NCBI RefSeq assembly: GCF_022829685.1
Contig: NZ_JAKSYE010000099.1
Coordinates: 1-64,000 of the forward strand
Origin: Methylobacterium sp. E-045
Lineage (GTDB): Bacteria > Pseudomonadota > Alphaproteobacteria > Rhizobiales > Beijerinckiaceae
Length of the DNA: 64,000 nt
Direction: 5' to 3'
Numbering within the stretch: position 1 is the first letter of the stretch; each line of letters starts with the position of its first letter. Positions 28,851-37,886 of the stretch are shown here, piece by piece. A program made the position numbers and the translations under genes. Below the pieces are notes generated by a model, which saw only the letters and a program-made list of their open reading frames with translations, was not told the origin of the DNA and ran no database searches.

Positions 28851-30131
28851 ATGTCCGGATTATCGACCCCACACGGCCTTCTCTACGCAGCCGGCATGGT
28901 CGCCATGCTCGGTATCGCTGCACCGGGCGAGGCCGCCCCGGCCCATGCGGGCGCCCCGGCGAAATCCGTCTCCTCCAGGGATCCGTCCAAGGCACCGCCT
29001 GCCAGAGCATCCGAGCGCGTGCCGTTCACGGCCGGCAACGCGGCCGAGGCCCGGCCCGACGGCCTGAAGGGCCAGCTACGGATCGCGGCCGACGACACCA
29101 AGGCATTCCAGGGCCTCATCGACGGGGCGAGCGCGGCATCCGATCCGTGGCTGGTTCTGTCGGGCGGCGGCGAGAACGGGGCCTTCGCCGCCGGCCTCCT
29201 CAACGGCTGGTCGAAGGCAGGCAACCGGCCCGATTTCGGCATCATCACCGGGGTGAGCACGGGGGCGATGATCGCGCCCTTCGCCTTCCTCGGCTCCAGC
29301 GCCGATGCGACGCTGGCGCGGGCCTATACCGAGATCTCCGCCGCCGACGTGTTCGAGTTCGGCGGCACCAGCGAGGCCCTCACCGATACCTGGCCGCTCA
29401 AGCGCCGGATCGAACGGATGGTGACGGGCCGGCTTCTCACCGACATCGCCGCCGAGCATGCCAAGGGACGGCGCCTGCTGGTGGCGACCACGGCGGTGGA
29501 CAGCGAGCGCCCGGTCCTGTGGGACATGGGCGCCATCGCCTCGGAGGGCAGCCCCAGGGCGCTCGACCTGTTCCGCTCGATCATCCTCGCCTCCTCGGCG
29601 GTGCCGGGCGTGTTCCCGCCGGTGATGATCGACGCGGTCGGCACGGACGGAAAGCGCTTCCAGGAGATGCATGCCGATGGCGGCACCACCGCGCCGTTCT
29701 ACCTGGCGCCGGAAGCCGCGATCCTCGGCAGGGCCAGGGTGAGGCTTCCCGCGAGCACGGTCTACCTCGTCGTCAACAACACGGTGACGCCGGACTTCCA
29801 GATGGCCACCCGCACGACCCTGAGCGTGCTCGGGCGGTCGATGTCGGCCGCGATCAAGGCTCAGACCCGCGCGGCGCTCGCCCTCACGGAGCGTTTCGCC
29901 GAGCGCGACGGCCTCGATCTCGAGGTGGCCGAGATCGACAACCGGTTCACGCGCACCACGTCCGCGCCCTTCGACCAGGATTACATGAAGGCCCTGTTCG
30001 CCCATGGCGAACGCCTCGGGCGCGACGGCATCGCGTTCAGCCGCGGAACCCCCGCCGCCTCGATCCCCACCGGATCGACGGGCCATGGCCTCGGGACGGC
30101 GGAGACGCCGACGAGTCTCGCCCGGCGCTGA
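28851..30131 (+). CDS. Patatin-like phospholipase, exported
   Basis: A 426-residue serine esterase of the patatin family. The N-terminal hydrophobic stretch (YAAGMVAMLGIAAPGEAAPA) looks like a signal peptide and is followed by a low-complexity linker. The catalytic set is complete: oxyanion loop SGGGENGAFAAG (104-115), nucleophile Ser136 in GVSTG, and Asp276 in ADGG. Expected substrates are membrane phospholipids or acyl esters. An AAGGA ribosome site precedes the ATG. It is convergent with the UbiH-like gene with a three-base gap. Confidence 0.87.
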   Translation: MSGLSTPHGLLYAAGMVAMLGIAAPGEAAPAHAGAPAKSVSSRDPSKAPPARASERVPFTAGNAAEARPDGLKGQLRIAADDTKAFQGLIDGASAASDPWLVLSGGGENGAFAAGLLNGWSKAGNRPDFGIITGVSTGAMIAPFAFLGSSADATLARAYTEISAADVFEFGGTSEALTDTWPLKRRIERMVTGRLLTDIAAEHAKGRRLLVATTAVDSERPVLWDMGAIASEGSPRALDLFRSIILASSAVPGVFPPVMIDAVGTDGKRFQEMHADGGTTAPFYLAPEAAILGRARVRLPASTVYLVVNNTVTPDFQMATRTTLSVLGRSMSAAIKAQTRAALALTERFAERDGLDLEVAEIDNRFTRTTSAPFDQDYMKALFAHGERLGRDGIAFSRGTPAASIPTGSTGHGLGTAETPTSLARR

Positions 30132-30134
30132 TCG

Positions 30135-31337
30135 TCACCGCATCAGCGAGGGTGCGCCCAGGCGCGGCAGCACCCCCTCGCGCATGACGATACGGCGCAA
30201 GGGGCCGATCGTGGTCATGGCCAGGAGGCCGAGGCCGCGCAGGGCGTCGACGGGGAGGAGGGCGGTGAGCAGGCTGCGGTTGAGGGTGTCCACCGCCGCC
30301 GTGCGCAGGCGGGCATCCAGCGACCGCGAGCGAGCGAAGCCGGACAGCGCATGGCGCGAGCCGGGATCGCGCCCGTCCGAGATCGCGGCCAGGACGCTGT
30401 CGCGCAGCGCCGCCGCATCGCGCAGGCCGAGATTGAGCCCCTGCGCGCCGATGGGCGGGAAGGCATGCGCCGCCTCGCCGATAAGGGCGATGCGTGGCCC
30501 GACGGGGGAGGCGACGGAAAGGCCGCGCATGGGCACGAGGCCGCGCGGTCCGTCGATGCGCATGGCCCCGAGCATGGCCTGGGCCCGGTCCTCGATGGCG
30601 CGCGCGAGATCGGCATCGGGCCGTTCGGCAAGGCGCTCCGCCGCCTGCGCGCCCGTGACCCAGACGAGACTGGAGCGGTGTCCGCCGGGAAGGGGGACCA
30701 GGGTGAACGGTCCCTGCCGGGTATGGAACTCGGTGGAGACGTCCCGGTGCGGGCGCTCGTGGGCCAGCAGCGTGGTGATGGCGGCCTGCGGGTAGGACCA
30801 GTCCCTGGTGGCGATGCCGGCCCGCTCCCGCATGCGCGAGCGCGCGCCGTCCGCGCCGACGACGAGGCGGGCAGCGATGGACGCGCCCTCCTCCAGGATG
30901 ATCCGGGCCTCGTCGGCATCCCGCTCGAGCCCCACCGCGTCGCTCTCGAACAGGGTCAGGCCAGAGGTCGAGCGCGCCCGCGACCGCAGGGATTCCACGA
31001 GGCGCGCGCTCTCCACGTTCCAGCCGAAGGCGGCAAGACCGATCTCGGTGGACACGAACCGGGCCGGCGGCGGGCGGAACAGGCTGCCCGTGTCATCGAC
31101 GATATGGAGTTCGGCCAGGGGGGCCGCGTGCGGCGCGATCTCCGCCCATGCCCCCAGCGCGTCGAGGAAGCGCACCGACCCATCGAGGAGGGCGACCGTG
31201 CGCCCATCGGCGACGGGAGCATGCCGGCCCACCAGGGCCGTGGCGATGCCCTCCCGGGCCAGGGCCAGGGCGAGACCGAGCCCGGCGGCACCTGCGCCGA
31301 CGACGGCCACGTCGAAACGGGGAGGGGACGAATCCAT
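30135..31337 (-). CDS. UbiH/UbiF/VisC/COQ6-family FAD monooxygenase
   Basis: A 400-residue flavin hydroxylase of the ubiquinone-biosynthesis type. The FAD-binding GAGAAGLGLALALA lies near the N-terminus, GADGARSRMRERAGI in the middle, and LIGEAAHAFPPIGAQGLNLG near the C-terminus, where glutamate replaces the usual aspartate of the GD motif. The start is set by a GAGGAG site six bases before the ATG at 31337, making an upstream ATG at 31367 unlikely. The ring position hydroxylated cannot be told from sequence. Confidence 0.85.
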   Translation of the reverse strand: MDSSPPRFDVAVVGAGAAGLGLALALAREGIATALVGRHAPVADGRTVALLDGSVRFLDALGAWAEIAPHAAPLAELHIVDDTGSLFRPPPARFVSTEIGLAAFGWNVESARLVESLRSRARSTSGLTLFESDAVGLERDADEARIILEEGASIAARLVVGADGARSRMRERAGIATRDWSYPQAAITTLLAHERPHRDVSTEFHTRQGPFTLVPLPGGHRSSLVWVTGAQAAERLAERPDADLARAIEDRAQAMLGAMRIDGPRGLVPMRGLSVASPVGPRIALIGEAAHAFPPIGAQGLNLGLRDAAALRDSVLAAISDGRDPGSRHALSGFARSRSLDARLRTAAVDTLNRSLLTALLPVDALRGLGLLAMTTIGPLRRIVMREGVLPRLGAPSLMR

Positions 31338-31530
31338 GCATCGCTCCTCGGCGAGGGGCGCCCTCACCAGACCAGTCGAAGCGGCACCGACCGGACCGCT
31401 GCCGTTTCAAATAGGGGGCGTCCGTCTCGGATCACCGCGCTGTGGCATTGCCACGCTGCGGCTTCTAGCATCAGCTGCATGCCCTGACAGGACCAGAGTG
31501 CCGGAGGTTGCCCATCATGAGAGCGTCGTC

Positions 31531-32922
31531 ATGAGCCTCGCCATCGCGCTGCTGGCGCTCGGATTCCTGATGCTCGTCGCCTATCGCGGCTTCAGCGTCA
31601 TCCTGTTCGCCCCGGTGGCGGCGCTCCTCGCCGTGCTCCTCACCGATCCCTCCGCCGTGCTGCCGGTCTTCTCCGGCCTGTTCATGGAGAAGATGGTCGG
31701 CTTCGTGAAGCTGTACCTGCCGGTCTTCCTCCTCGGCGCGGTGTTCGGCAAGGTCATCGAGCTGTCGGGTTTTTCGCGCTCCATCGTCACGGCGGTGATC
31801 GATCTCGTGGGTCCGCGCCGGGCCGTGCTCTCCATCGTGCTGGTGTGCAACCTGCTCACCTATGGCGGCGTCTCGCTCTTCGTCGTGGTGTTCGCGGTCT
31901 ATCCCTTCGCGGCGGAAGCCTTCCGGCTGAGCGGGATCCCCAAGCGCCTCATCCCCGGCACCATCGCGCTTGGCGCCTTCTCCTACACGATGGACGCGCT
32001 GCCCGGCACGCCGCAGATCCAGAACATCATCCCCACCACCTTCTTCGGCACCAACACCTGGGCCGCCCCCTGGCTCGGGCTGATCGGCGCCGCCTTCATC
32101 CTCGTCGTCGGCGTCGCCTATCTCGACCGGCGCATCGCCTCGGCCAAGGCCAGGGGAGAGGGCTACGGCAGCGGCCATACCAACGAGCCGACACCCCTCT
32201 CCGACGAAGCCCTGGCGCATCCCCTGGTGGCGCTGCTGCCGCTCGTCGTGGTCGGCCTCTCGAACCTCGCCTTCACCGCGCTCATCCCGCGCCTCTACGG
32301 GGCGAAGACCGAGACCATGCTGGCGGGGCTCGACAAGCCCATCGTCACCACGGTCTCGTCGGTCACCGCGATCTGGGCGGTGGAGCTGGCGCTGCTGGCC
32401 GGCATCCTCACGGTCTTCGTCTTCGCCTGGAAGCCGGTCTCGACGCGCTTCGCCGAGGGCAGCCGCGCGGCGGTGGCGGGCTCCCTCCTGGCGGCCATGA
32501 ACACCGCCTCCGAATACGGGTTCGGCGCCGTCATCGCGGCCCTGCCGGGATTCATCGTCATCCGCGAGGCCCTGTCGGCCATCCCCAACCCCTTGGTGAA
32601 CGAGGCGGTGACGGTGACGGCGCTCGCCGGCATCACCGGCTCGGCCTCCGGGGGGCTGAGCATCGCCCTCGCCGCCATGTCCTCCACCTTCATCGCGGCG
32701 GCGCAGGCAGCCCACATCCCCATGGAGGTGCTGCATCGGGTGGCCGCCATGGCGAGCGGCGGCATGGACACCCTGCCCCATAACGGTGCCGTCATCACCC
32801 TGCTCTCGGTCACCGGCCTCACCCACCGGCAGTCCTATGCCGACATCTTCGCGATCACCGTGCTCAAGACGAGCGCGGTCTTCCTCGTCATCGGGATCTA
32901 CTACCTGACCGGCCTGGTGTGA
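31531..32922 (+). CDS. GntP-type carboxylate/H+ permease
   Basis: A 463-residue inner-membrane transporter with about 12-14 hydrophobic segments. It shows the features of the GntP/gluconate or citrate-H+ symporter superfamily (GGVSLFVVVFAVYPFA, ALPGTPQIQNIIPTTFF, ITGSASGGLSIALAAMSSTF, GGMDTLPHNGAVITLL). The likely substrate is a hydroxy- or keto-acid; its identity is unknown. The start ATG at 31531 overlaps the stop of a five-codon leader frame (31517-31534) that has the better ribosome site (GGAGG at 31503-31507), so translation may be coupled. Confidence 0.85.
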   Translation: MSLAIALLALGFLMLVAYRGFSVILFAPVAALLAVLLTDPSAVLPVFSGLFMEKMVGFVKLYLPVFLLGAVFGKVIELSGFSRSIVTAVIDLVGPRRAVLSIVLVCNLLTYGGVSLFVVVFAVYPFAAEAFRLSGIPKRLIPGTIALGAFSYTMDALPGTPQIQNIIPTTFFGTNTWAAPWLGLIGAAFILVVGVAYLDRRIASAKARGEGYGSGHTNEPTPLSDEALAHPLVALLPLVVVGLSNLAFTALIPRLYGAKTETMLAGLDKPIVTTVSSVTAIWAVELALLAGILTVFVFAWKPVSTRFAEGSRAAVAGSLLAAMNTASEYGFGAVIAALPGFIVIREALSAIPNPLVNEAVTVTALAGITGSASGGLSIALAAMSSTFIAAAQAAHIPMEVLHRVAAMASGGMDTLPHNGAVITLLSVTGLTHRQSYADIFAITVLKTSAVFLVIGIYYLTGLV

Positions 32923-33016
32923 GGTTCGCCAGGATCATCGCGGTTCCCGATGGCCTGGACTTTCTCGTGGTGCGGGCGGCCAATGCCGCGACATCCGATA
33001 CGACGGGAGCCTTCCG

Positions 33017-33808
33017 ATGGATCGTCGAACCTTCCTGACACTCGCAGCCGCCGGTGCCGCATTCCCGCTCGTCGGCAACTCGGCCAAAGCGGACTCGGCC
33101 GAGGCGGATTCGGCCAAGTCGGCTCCGCCGCCGGCGCGGAACGTCGTCCTCGTCCACGGCCTCTTCGCCGACGGGTCGTGCTGGTCGGAGGTCATCGCGC
33201 GTCTCCAGCGGGCGGGCCTCGCGGTCACCTCCGTGCAGAACCCGCTGACCACCCTCGACGAGGCGGTGGCCTCGGTGCAACGGGTGCTGGCGCGGCAGGA
33301 TGGCCCGACCGTGCTCGTCGGCCATTCCTTCGCCGGCATGATCGTCTCGGAAGCCGGCACCGATCCGAACGTATCCGCCCTCGTCTACGTGGCGGCCCGT
33401 GCGCCGGATGCCGGCGAGGATTACGCCGCCCTGGCGAGGACCTTTCCGACACCGCCCGCCAGCGCCGGTATCGTCTTCGAGGGAGAGTACGGGCGCCTTA
33501 GCGAGGCGGCCTTCCTGCGCGACTTCGCCGGCGACCTTCCCGAGGCGAAGGCGAAGGTGCTCTATGCGGTGCAACAGCCTTTCGCGAAGGCGCTGCTCGC
33601 GGGCAGGACCACCCGGGCGGCCTGGCGCTCGAAGCCGAGCTTCTACGCCGTCTCCACGGAGGACCGGACGATCGATCCCGATCTCGAACGCTTCATGGCG
33701 AAGAGAATGGGCGCCACGACGATCGAGGTGAAGGCGAGCCACCTGTCGCTGATCTCCCAGCCCGACACGATCGCCAAGCTGATCCTGGACGCTGCCGGAC
33801 GGCCCTGA
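33017..33808 (+). CDS. Tat-exported alpha/beta hydrolase
   Basis: A 263-residue protein with a twin-arginine signal (MDRRTFLTLAAAGAAFPLVG), then a short repetitive linker (ADSAEADSAKS, encoded by a 15-bp tandem repeat), then an alpha/beta hydrolase: HGLFADGSCW oxyanion region, nucleophile Ser in GHSFAG, and a late histidine in SHLSL. It resembles plant MES-like or EstC-type esterases found widely in soil bacteria. The substrate is unknown. It may be the last gene of a unit with the permease upstream, 94 bases away. Confidence 0.85.
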   Translation: MDRRTFLTLAAAGAAFPLVGNSAKADSAEADSAKSAPPPARNVVLVHGLFADGSCWSEVIARLQRAGLAVTSVQNPLTTLDEAVASVQRVLARQDGPTVLVGHSFAGMIVSEAGTDPNVSALVYVAARAPDAGEDYAALARTFPTPPASAGIVFEGEYGRLSEAAFLRDFAGDLPEAKAKVLYAVQQPFAKALLAGRTTRAAWRSKPSFYAVSTEDRTIDPDLERFMAKRMGATTIEVKASHLSLISQPDTIAKLILDAAGRP

Positions 33809-33926
33809 GGCACCTCGCGGGCAAAGGGGATGCGACGGGCCCGAACTCCCGTTTGCCGACTGCCGGATCGTGCCCTATCGTCCGATGCGGCGACGTCGAA
33901 TGATCGCCGGGACAGGAGAGGTCACC

Positions 33927-34025
33927 ATGGCATTCTTCATCGGGATCGCAGGCCCCTGGCTCGTTCTCGCGGTTCTGGATCTCCTGGCGATTCGCCGCGA
34001 CCGGGAACTGTCCCGCATCCCGTGA
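33927..34025 (+). CDS. 32-residue membrane microprotein
   Basis: An ATG with a strong AGGAG site (33914-33918, eight bases away) opens a 32-codon frame reading MAFFIGIAGPWLVLAVLDLL then AIRRDRELSRIP. It has one membrane helix with a positively charged tail, a typical small-membrane-protein layout. No family recognised. The next gene is convergent, six bases away. Confidence 0.5.
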   Translation: MAFFIGIAGPWLVLAVLDLLAIRRDRELSRIP

Positions 34026-34031
34026 AAGGTC

Positions 34032-34235
34032 TCAGAGTGCCGGCTCCTCGACGATCTTCAGGGTGAGTTGCGTGAACGGCCTGATCTCCCAGGCGGACCC
34101 GGCCTTGAACATCATCACCACCCGGCAGCGGTCCATGACCTCGAAGGCGGGAAGGTCCGGCTCCGGCTGGAACACGAGCCCCGCGATGACGGCGGGGTCG
34201 TAATCGGCGGGCCTGATCCAGACGATCTCTTCCAT
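34032..34235 (-). CDS. Small hypothetical protein
   Basis: A 67-residue acidic soluble protein beginning MEEIVWIRPADYDPAVIAGL and ending TLKIVEEPAL. A GGAGGG lies about 12 bases before the ATG. The frame is open far upstream, but sequence there has no coding character, being antisense to the quinone reductase. No family recognised. Confidence 0.45.
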   Translation of the reverse strand: MEEIVWIRPADYDPAVIAGLVFQPEPDLPAFEVMDRCRVVMMFKAGSAWEIRPFTQLTLKIVEEPAL

Positions 34236-34490
34236 GGGACGCTGCCACCCTCCGTCTCGGCTGCCGGGGAACACCGCCCGGCCTCTCGCGCGTGAGCCGG
34301 GCGAATTTTGCAATGGCCATGCCGCCCGCGCGAGCCCCGGGCCGAACAGATGTCGTAAAAGTGGTCCCCGGTTTTGTGTCCTGAAACCTGCGACGCGCCA
34401 AAGGCCTGAAACAGGTTCGGCAGCGCCGGGCTTGCCCCTCACCGCCGGCAGCTTATGTCGCGTCCATCGAACAGACGAGGAGTGACGACG

Positions 34491-35465
34491 ATGCCCAAGG
34501 CGATCCGGGTCTACGAATACGGCGAGCCCGAGGTGATGCGCTATGAGGAGGTGACCGTCGGCGAGCCCGGCCCCGGCCAGATCCGCGTCCGCCAGACGGC
34601 CATCGGCGTCAACTTCATCGACATCTACTTCCGCTCTGGCGCCTACAAGGCGCCGCAGCTTCCCTTCACCCCCGGTAACGAGGGCGCGGGTGAGGTCACC
34701 GCCATCGGCGAGGGCGTCACCGGCTTCCGGGTGGGTGAGCGGGTGGCTTATGGCTCGGCCTCCGGCACCTATGCCGAGGAGGTGGTGATCAATGCCAGCG
34801 CGGCGGTGCATCTCGCCGATGGGGTCGACGACGCCACCGCCGCGGCGATGATGCTGAAGGGCCTCACCGCGGAGTACCTTTTGCACCGCACCTGCCCGGT
34901 GAAACCGGGCGACACGATCCTGTTCCACGCCGCCGCCGGGGGCGTCGGCCTCATCGCCTGCCAATGGGCCAAGCAGATCGGCGCCACCGTCATCGGTACG
35001 GTGGGCTCGGCCGAGAAGGCGGAGCTGGCGCGGGCCAATGGCTGCGACCACGTCATCCTCTACCGCGACGAGGATTTCGCCGCGCGGGTGAAGGAGATCA
35101 CCGGGGGCAAGGGCGTGCGCGTCGTCTATGACGGCGTCGGCAAGGACACCTTCCCGGCCTCCCTCGACTGCATCGCCCCACTGGGGATGTTCGTGAGCTT
35201 CGGCTCCGCCTCCGGCCCCGTCGAGAACTTCAACCTGGCGGTGCTCGGCCAGAAGGGCTCGCTCTTCGCGACGCGCCCCTCCCTGTTCGCCCATGCCGGG
35301 ACGCGGGCCACCCTCGATTCCATGGCCGAGAACCTGTTCGGCGTGGTGGCGAGCGGTGCGGTGAAGATTCCCGTCCATGCGCGGGCGAAACTCGCCGACG
35401 CGGTGCTGGTGCACAAGGATCTGGCCGGACGCCAGACCACGGGCGCCACGATCATGACCCCGTGA
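34491..35465 (+). CDS. NADPH:quinone oxidoreductase (zinc-free MDR family)
   Basis: A 324-residue reductase of the medium-chain dehydrogenase superfamily, class QOR. It has the substrate domain start AIRVYEYGEPEVMRYEE, GVNFIDIYFRSGAYK, and the nucleotide-binding HAAAGGVGLIACQWAKQIGA. There is no zinc-ligand cysteine cluster, as expected for quinone reductases. It reduces quinones with NADPH in the cytoplasm. A GAGGAG site eight bases before the ATG fixes the start. Confidence 0.93.
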   Translation: MPKAIRVYEYGEPEVMRYEEVTVGEPGPGQIRVRQTAIGVNFIDIYFRSGAYKAPQLPFTPGNEGAGEVTAIGEGVTGFRVGERVAYGSASGTYAEEVVINASAAVHLADGVDDATAAAMMLKGLTAEYLLHRTCPVKPGDTILFHAAAGGVGLIACQWAKQIGATVIGTVGSAEKAELARANGCDHVILYRDEDFAARVKEITGGKGVRVVYDGVGKDTFPASLDCIAPLGMFVSFGSASGPVENFNLAVLGQKGSLFATRPSLFAHAGTRATLDSMAENLFGVVASGAVKIPVHARAKLADAVLVHKDLAGRQTTGATIMTP

Positions 35466-35501
35466 TCCCAGCATCCCAGCATCCCGTGATCCGGGGATAC
35501 C

Positions 35502-35525
35502 GGGATCACGGGATCACGGGATCAC
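35502..35525. repeat. Three tandem 8-bp GGGATCAC units
   Basis: Three exact copies of GGGATCAC at 35502, 35510 and 35518. Inverted copies GTGATCCC and GTGATCC lie at 35462 and near 35485. The gap is between qor and pncA. A similar mixture of GGGATCAC and GGATCCCGGGATC occurs at 19430-19460. Confidence 0.6.
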
Positions 35526-35545
35526 CCGACGACAGGACGAGGCGG

Positions 35546-36181
35546 ATGATGCCCCCAGGCGAGCGCGACCTTCTCCTCGTGGTCGACGTCCAGAACGACT
35601 TCCTGCCCGGCGGGGCCCTCGCCGTGCCGGACGGCCATGCGGTGATCGACCCGATCAACCGCCTCGCCGCCCTGTTCCCGCACGTGGTCCTGACCCAGGA
35701 CTGGCATCCGGCCGGGCATGTCTCCTTCGCCTCCAGCCATGCGGGGAAGTCTCCCTTCGAGACGGTGGATCTCGCCTACGGCCCTCAGGTCCTCTGGCCC
35801 GACCATTGTGTCGAGGGCTCGCCCGGTGCCCGCTTCTCGTCCGAGCTTCACGTCGATTGGGCCGAACTGGTCATGCGCAAGGGCTATCATGCCCATACCG
35901 ACAGCTATTCGGCCTTCCTGGAGGCCGACCGGAATACGCGAACGGGGCTCGACGGCTACCTGCGCGAGCGCGGGTTCGAACACCTCTATCTCACCGGTCT
36001 CGCCACCGATTATTGCGTGCTCTGGACGGCCCTCGACGCCCGCGCCGCGGGCTTTGCCGTCACCGTCATCGAGGATGCGGTGCGGGGAATCGATCTGGAC
36101 GGGTCGGTGGAGCGGGCCTGGGCGACCATGCGCGAGGCCGGGATCGGGCGGATCACGAGCGGAGCGATCGAGGCCGGGTAG
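35546..36181 (+). CDS. pncA: Nicotinamidase / pyrazinamidase PncA
   Basis: Hydrolyses nicotinamide to nicotinate in NAD salvage. The 211-residue protein has the full triad: Asp14 (LLVVDVQNDF), Lys in VMRKGYH, and Cys in TGLATDYCVLW. The metal site is in TQDWHPAGHVSF. Two adjacent ATGs (35546 and 35549) are both possible starts; an upstream frame extension runs through the GGGATCAC repeats and is discounted. Confidence 0.95.
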   Translation: MMPPGERDLLLVVDVQNDFLPGGALAVPDGHAVIDPINRLAALFPHVVLTQDWHPAGHVSFASSHAGKSPFETVDLAYGPQVLWPDHCVEGSPGARFSSELHVDWAELVMRKGYHAHTDSYSAFLEADRNTRTGLDGYLRERGFEHLYLTGLATDYCVLWTALDARAAGFAVTVIEDAVRGIDLDGSVERAWATMREAGIGRITSGAIEAG

Positions 36182-36271
36182 AGCCTGAACCCCCCGATGC
36201 GGCCGCATCCCCTCATCCCGCAAGAGGGGCTGCGCACCGGGGTCGAGCCGGCAGGGCCAGTCGCCCCGATC

Positions 36272-37615
36272 CTACACCGCGCTGCCGTAGAGATCGTAGG
36301 CATCGGCCCGCTCGATCTTCACGGTGACGATGTCGCCGACCCGGAGCGGCCGGCGCGAGGTGACGTGGACGTTGCCGTCGATCTCGGGCGCGTCGTATTT
36401 CGAGCGGCCCTTGGCGATGCCGCCATTGGCCTCGTCGATGATGACGGGCAGGCGCTTGCCCACGCGCGCCTTCTGGAGGCGAGCCGAGACTCCCTGCTGC
36501 GCCTCCATGAAGCGGCGCTTGCGCTCGGCCTTGACCTCGGGCGGGACGAGATCGCCGAGACCGTTGGCCACCGCGCCGCCCACGGGCTCGTATTCGAAAC
36601 AGCCGACGCGCTCGAGCTTGGCTTGCCCGATCCAGGTCAGCAGTTCCTCGAACTCGGCCTCGGTCTCGCCGGGGAAGCCGACGATGAAGGTCGAGCGGAT
36701 GGCGAGATCCGGGCAGATCTCGCGCCAGCGCCGGATGCGCTCCAACTGCTTCTCCTGGTTGCCCGGCCGGCGCATGCGCTTGAGCACGGAGGGCGAGGCA
36801 TGCTGGAGCGGCATGTCGAGATAGGGCAGGATCTTGCCCTCCGCCATCAGTGGGATGACGTCGTCCACGTGCGGGTAGGGGTAGACGTAGTGCATCCGCA
36901 CCCAGGCGCCGAGCTCACCAAGTTCGGCGGAAAGATCGTAGAACTTCGCCCGCACCTCACGGTCGCGCCAGGGACTCGTGGCGTAGCGAACATCGACGCC
37001 GTAGGCGGAGGTGTCCTGCGAGACCACCAGCAATTCCTTGACGCCGGCCTTCACCAGCTTCTCGGCCTCGCGCAACACGTCGCCGGCGGGCCGGCTGACG
37101 AGATCGCCGCGCAGGGACGGGATGATGCAGAAGGTGCAGCGGTTGTTGCAGCCCTCCGAAATCTTGAGGTAGGCGTAGTGCCGCGGGGTGAGCTTCACCC
37201 CCTGCGGCGGGACCAGGTCGAGGAACGGGTCATGGGCCGGGGGCACCGCCTCGTGCACCGCCGCCACCACCGATTCGTAGGCCTGCGGCCCGGTCACCGC
37301 GAGCAGGTTCGGGTATTTTTCGCGAATTTCCTCGGGCTGCGCACCCATGCAGCCGGTGACGATGACGCGGCCGTTCTCGGCCATGGCCTCGCCGATGGCC
37401 GAGAGCGATTCGGCCTTGGCCGAGTCGAGGAAGCCGCAGGTGTTGACGATGACCACGTCCGCCCCGTCGTGCCGGCGGGCGAGCTCGTAACCTTCCGCCC
37501 GCAGATGCGTGAGGATGCGCTCAGAATCCACCAGGGCCTTGGGGCAGCCGAGGGAGACGAACGAGATCTTGGGCGCGGCTTTCGCCGGGGTCGGAAGGGT
37601 GACGGGTACGGTCAT
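36272..37615 (-). CDS. rimO: Ribosomal protein S12 methylthiotransferase RimO
   Basis: Radical SAM enzyme that methylthiolates an aspartate of ribosomal protein S12. The 447-residue protein has the N-terminal UPF0004 domain with cluster cysteines (SLGCPK, NTCGF, TGCMG), the radical SAM motif CNNRCTFC, and a C-terminal TRAM domain ([18 protein letters not shown]). [15 protein letters not shown] distinguishes RimO from the tRNA enzyme MiaB. Confidence 0.96.
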   Translation of the reverse strand: MTVPVTLPTPAKAAPKISFVSLGCPKALVDSERILTHLRAEGYELARRHDGADVVIVNTCGFLDSAKAESLSAIGEAMAENGRVIVTGCMGAQPEEIREKYPNLLAVTGPQAYESVVAAVHEAVPPAHDPFLDLVPPQGVKLTPRHYAYLKISEGCNNRCTFCIIPSLRGDLVSRPAGDVLREAEKLVKAGVKELLVVSQDTSAYGVDVRYATSPWRDREVRAKFYDLSAELGELGAWVRMHYVYPYPHVDDVIPLMAEGKILPYLDMPLQHASPSVLKRMRRPGNQEKQLERIRRWREICPDLAIRSTFIVGFPGETEAEFEELLTWIGQAKLERVGCFEYEPVGGAVANGLGDLVPPEVKAERKRRFMEAQQGVSARLQKARVGKRLPVIIDEANGGIAKGRSKYDAPEIDGNVHVTSRRPLRVGDIVTVKIERADAYDLYGSAV

Positions 37616-37886
37616 GGTCGCTCGTCGGTCGCGGCCGAGGAAAACTCGACCGGCCGTGATTCTCGGGGCGGAGGGTGCCGGGTTGCAGCCCTCCTATACG
37701 CCCATCCTCGCGCGGTTGCGAGGGCGGCGGTTCCGGCCACCATGCCGCCAGCCTGCACGGCCCATGCAAGCCGCGCGGCTTCCGTCGAACCGCGACCCGT
37801 GTCACCTGTGGCGCGTGATCAGGAAACCATGCCGCAGGAGGGGCCCGTGTCCCAGCCCGCGCGAAGCTCTTAAGTCCGACAGCATC

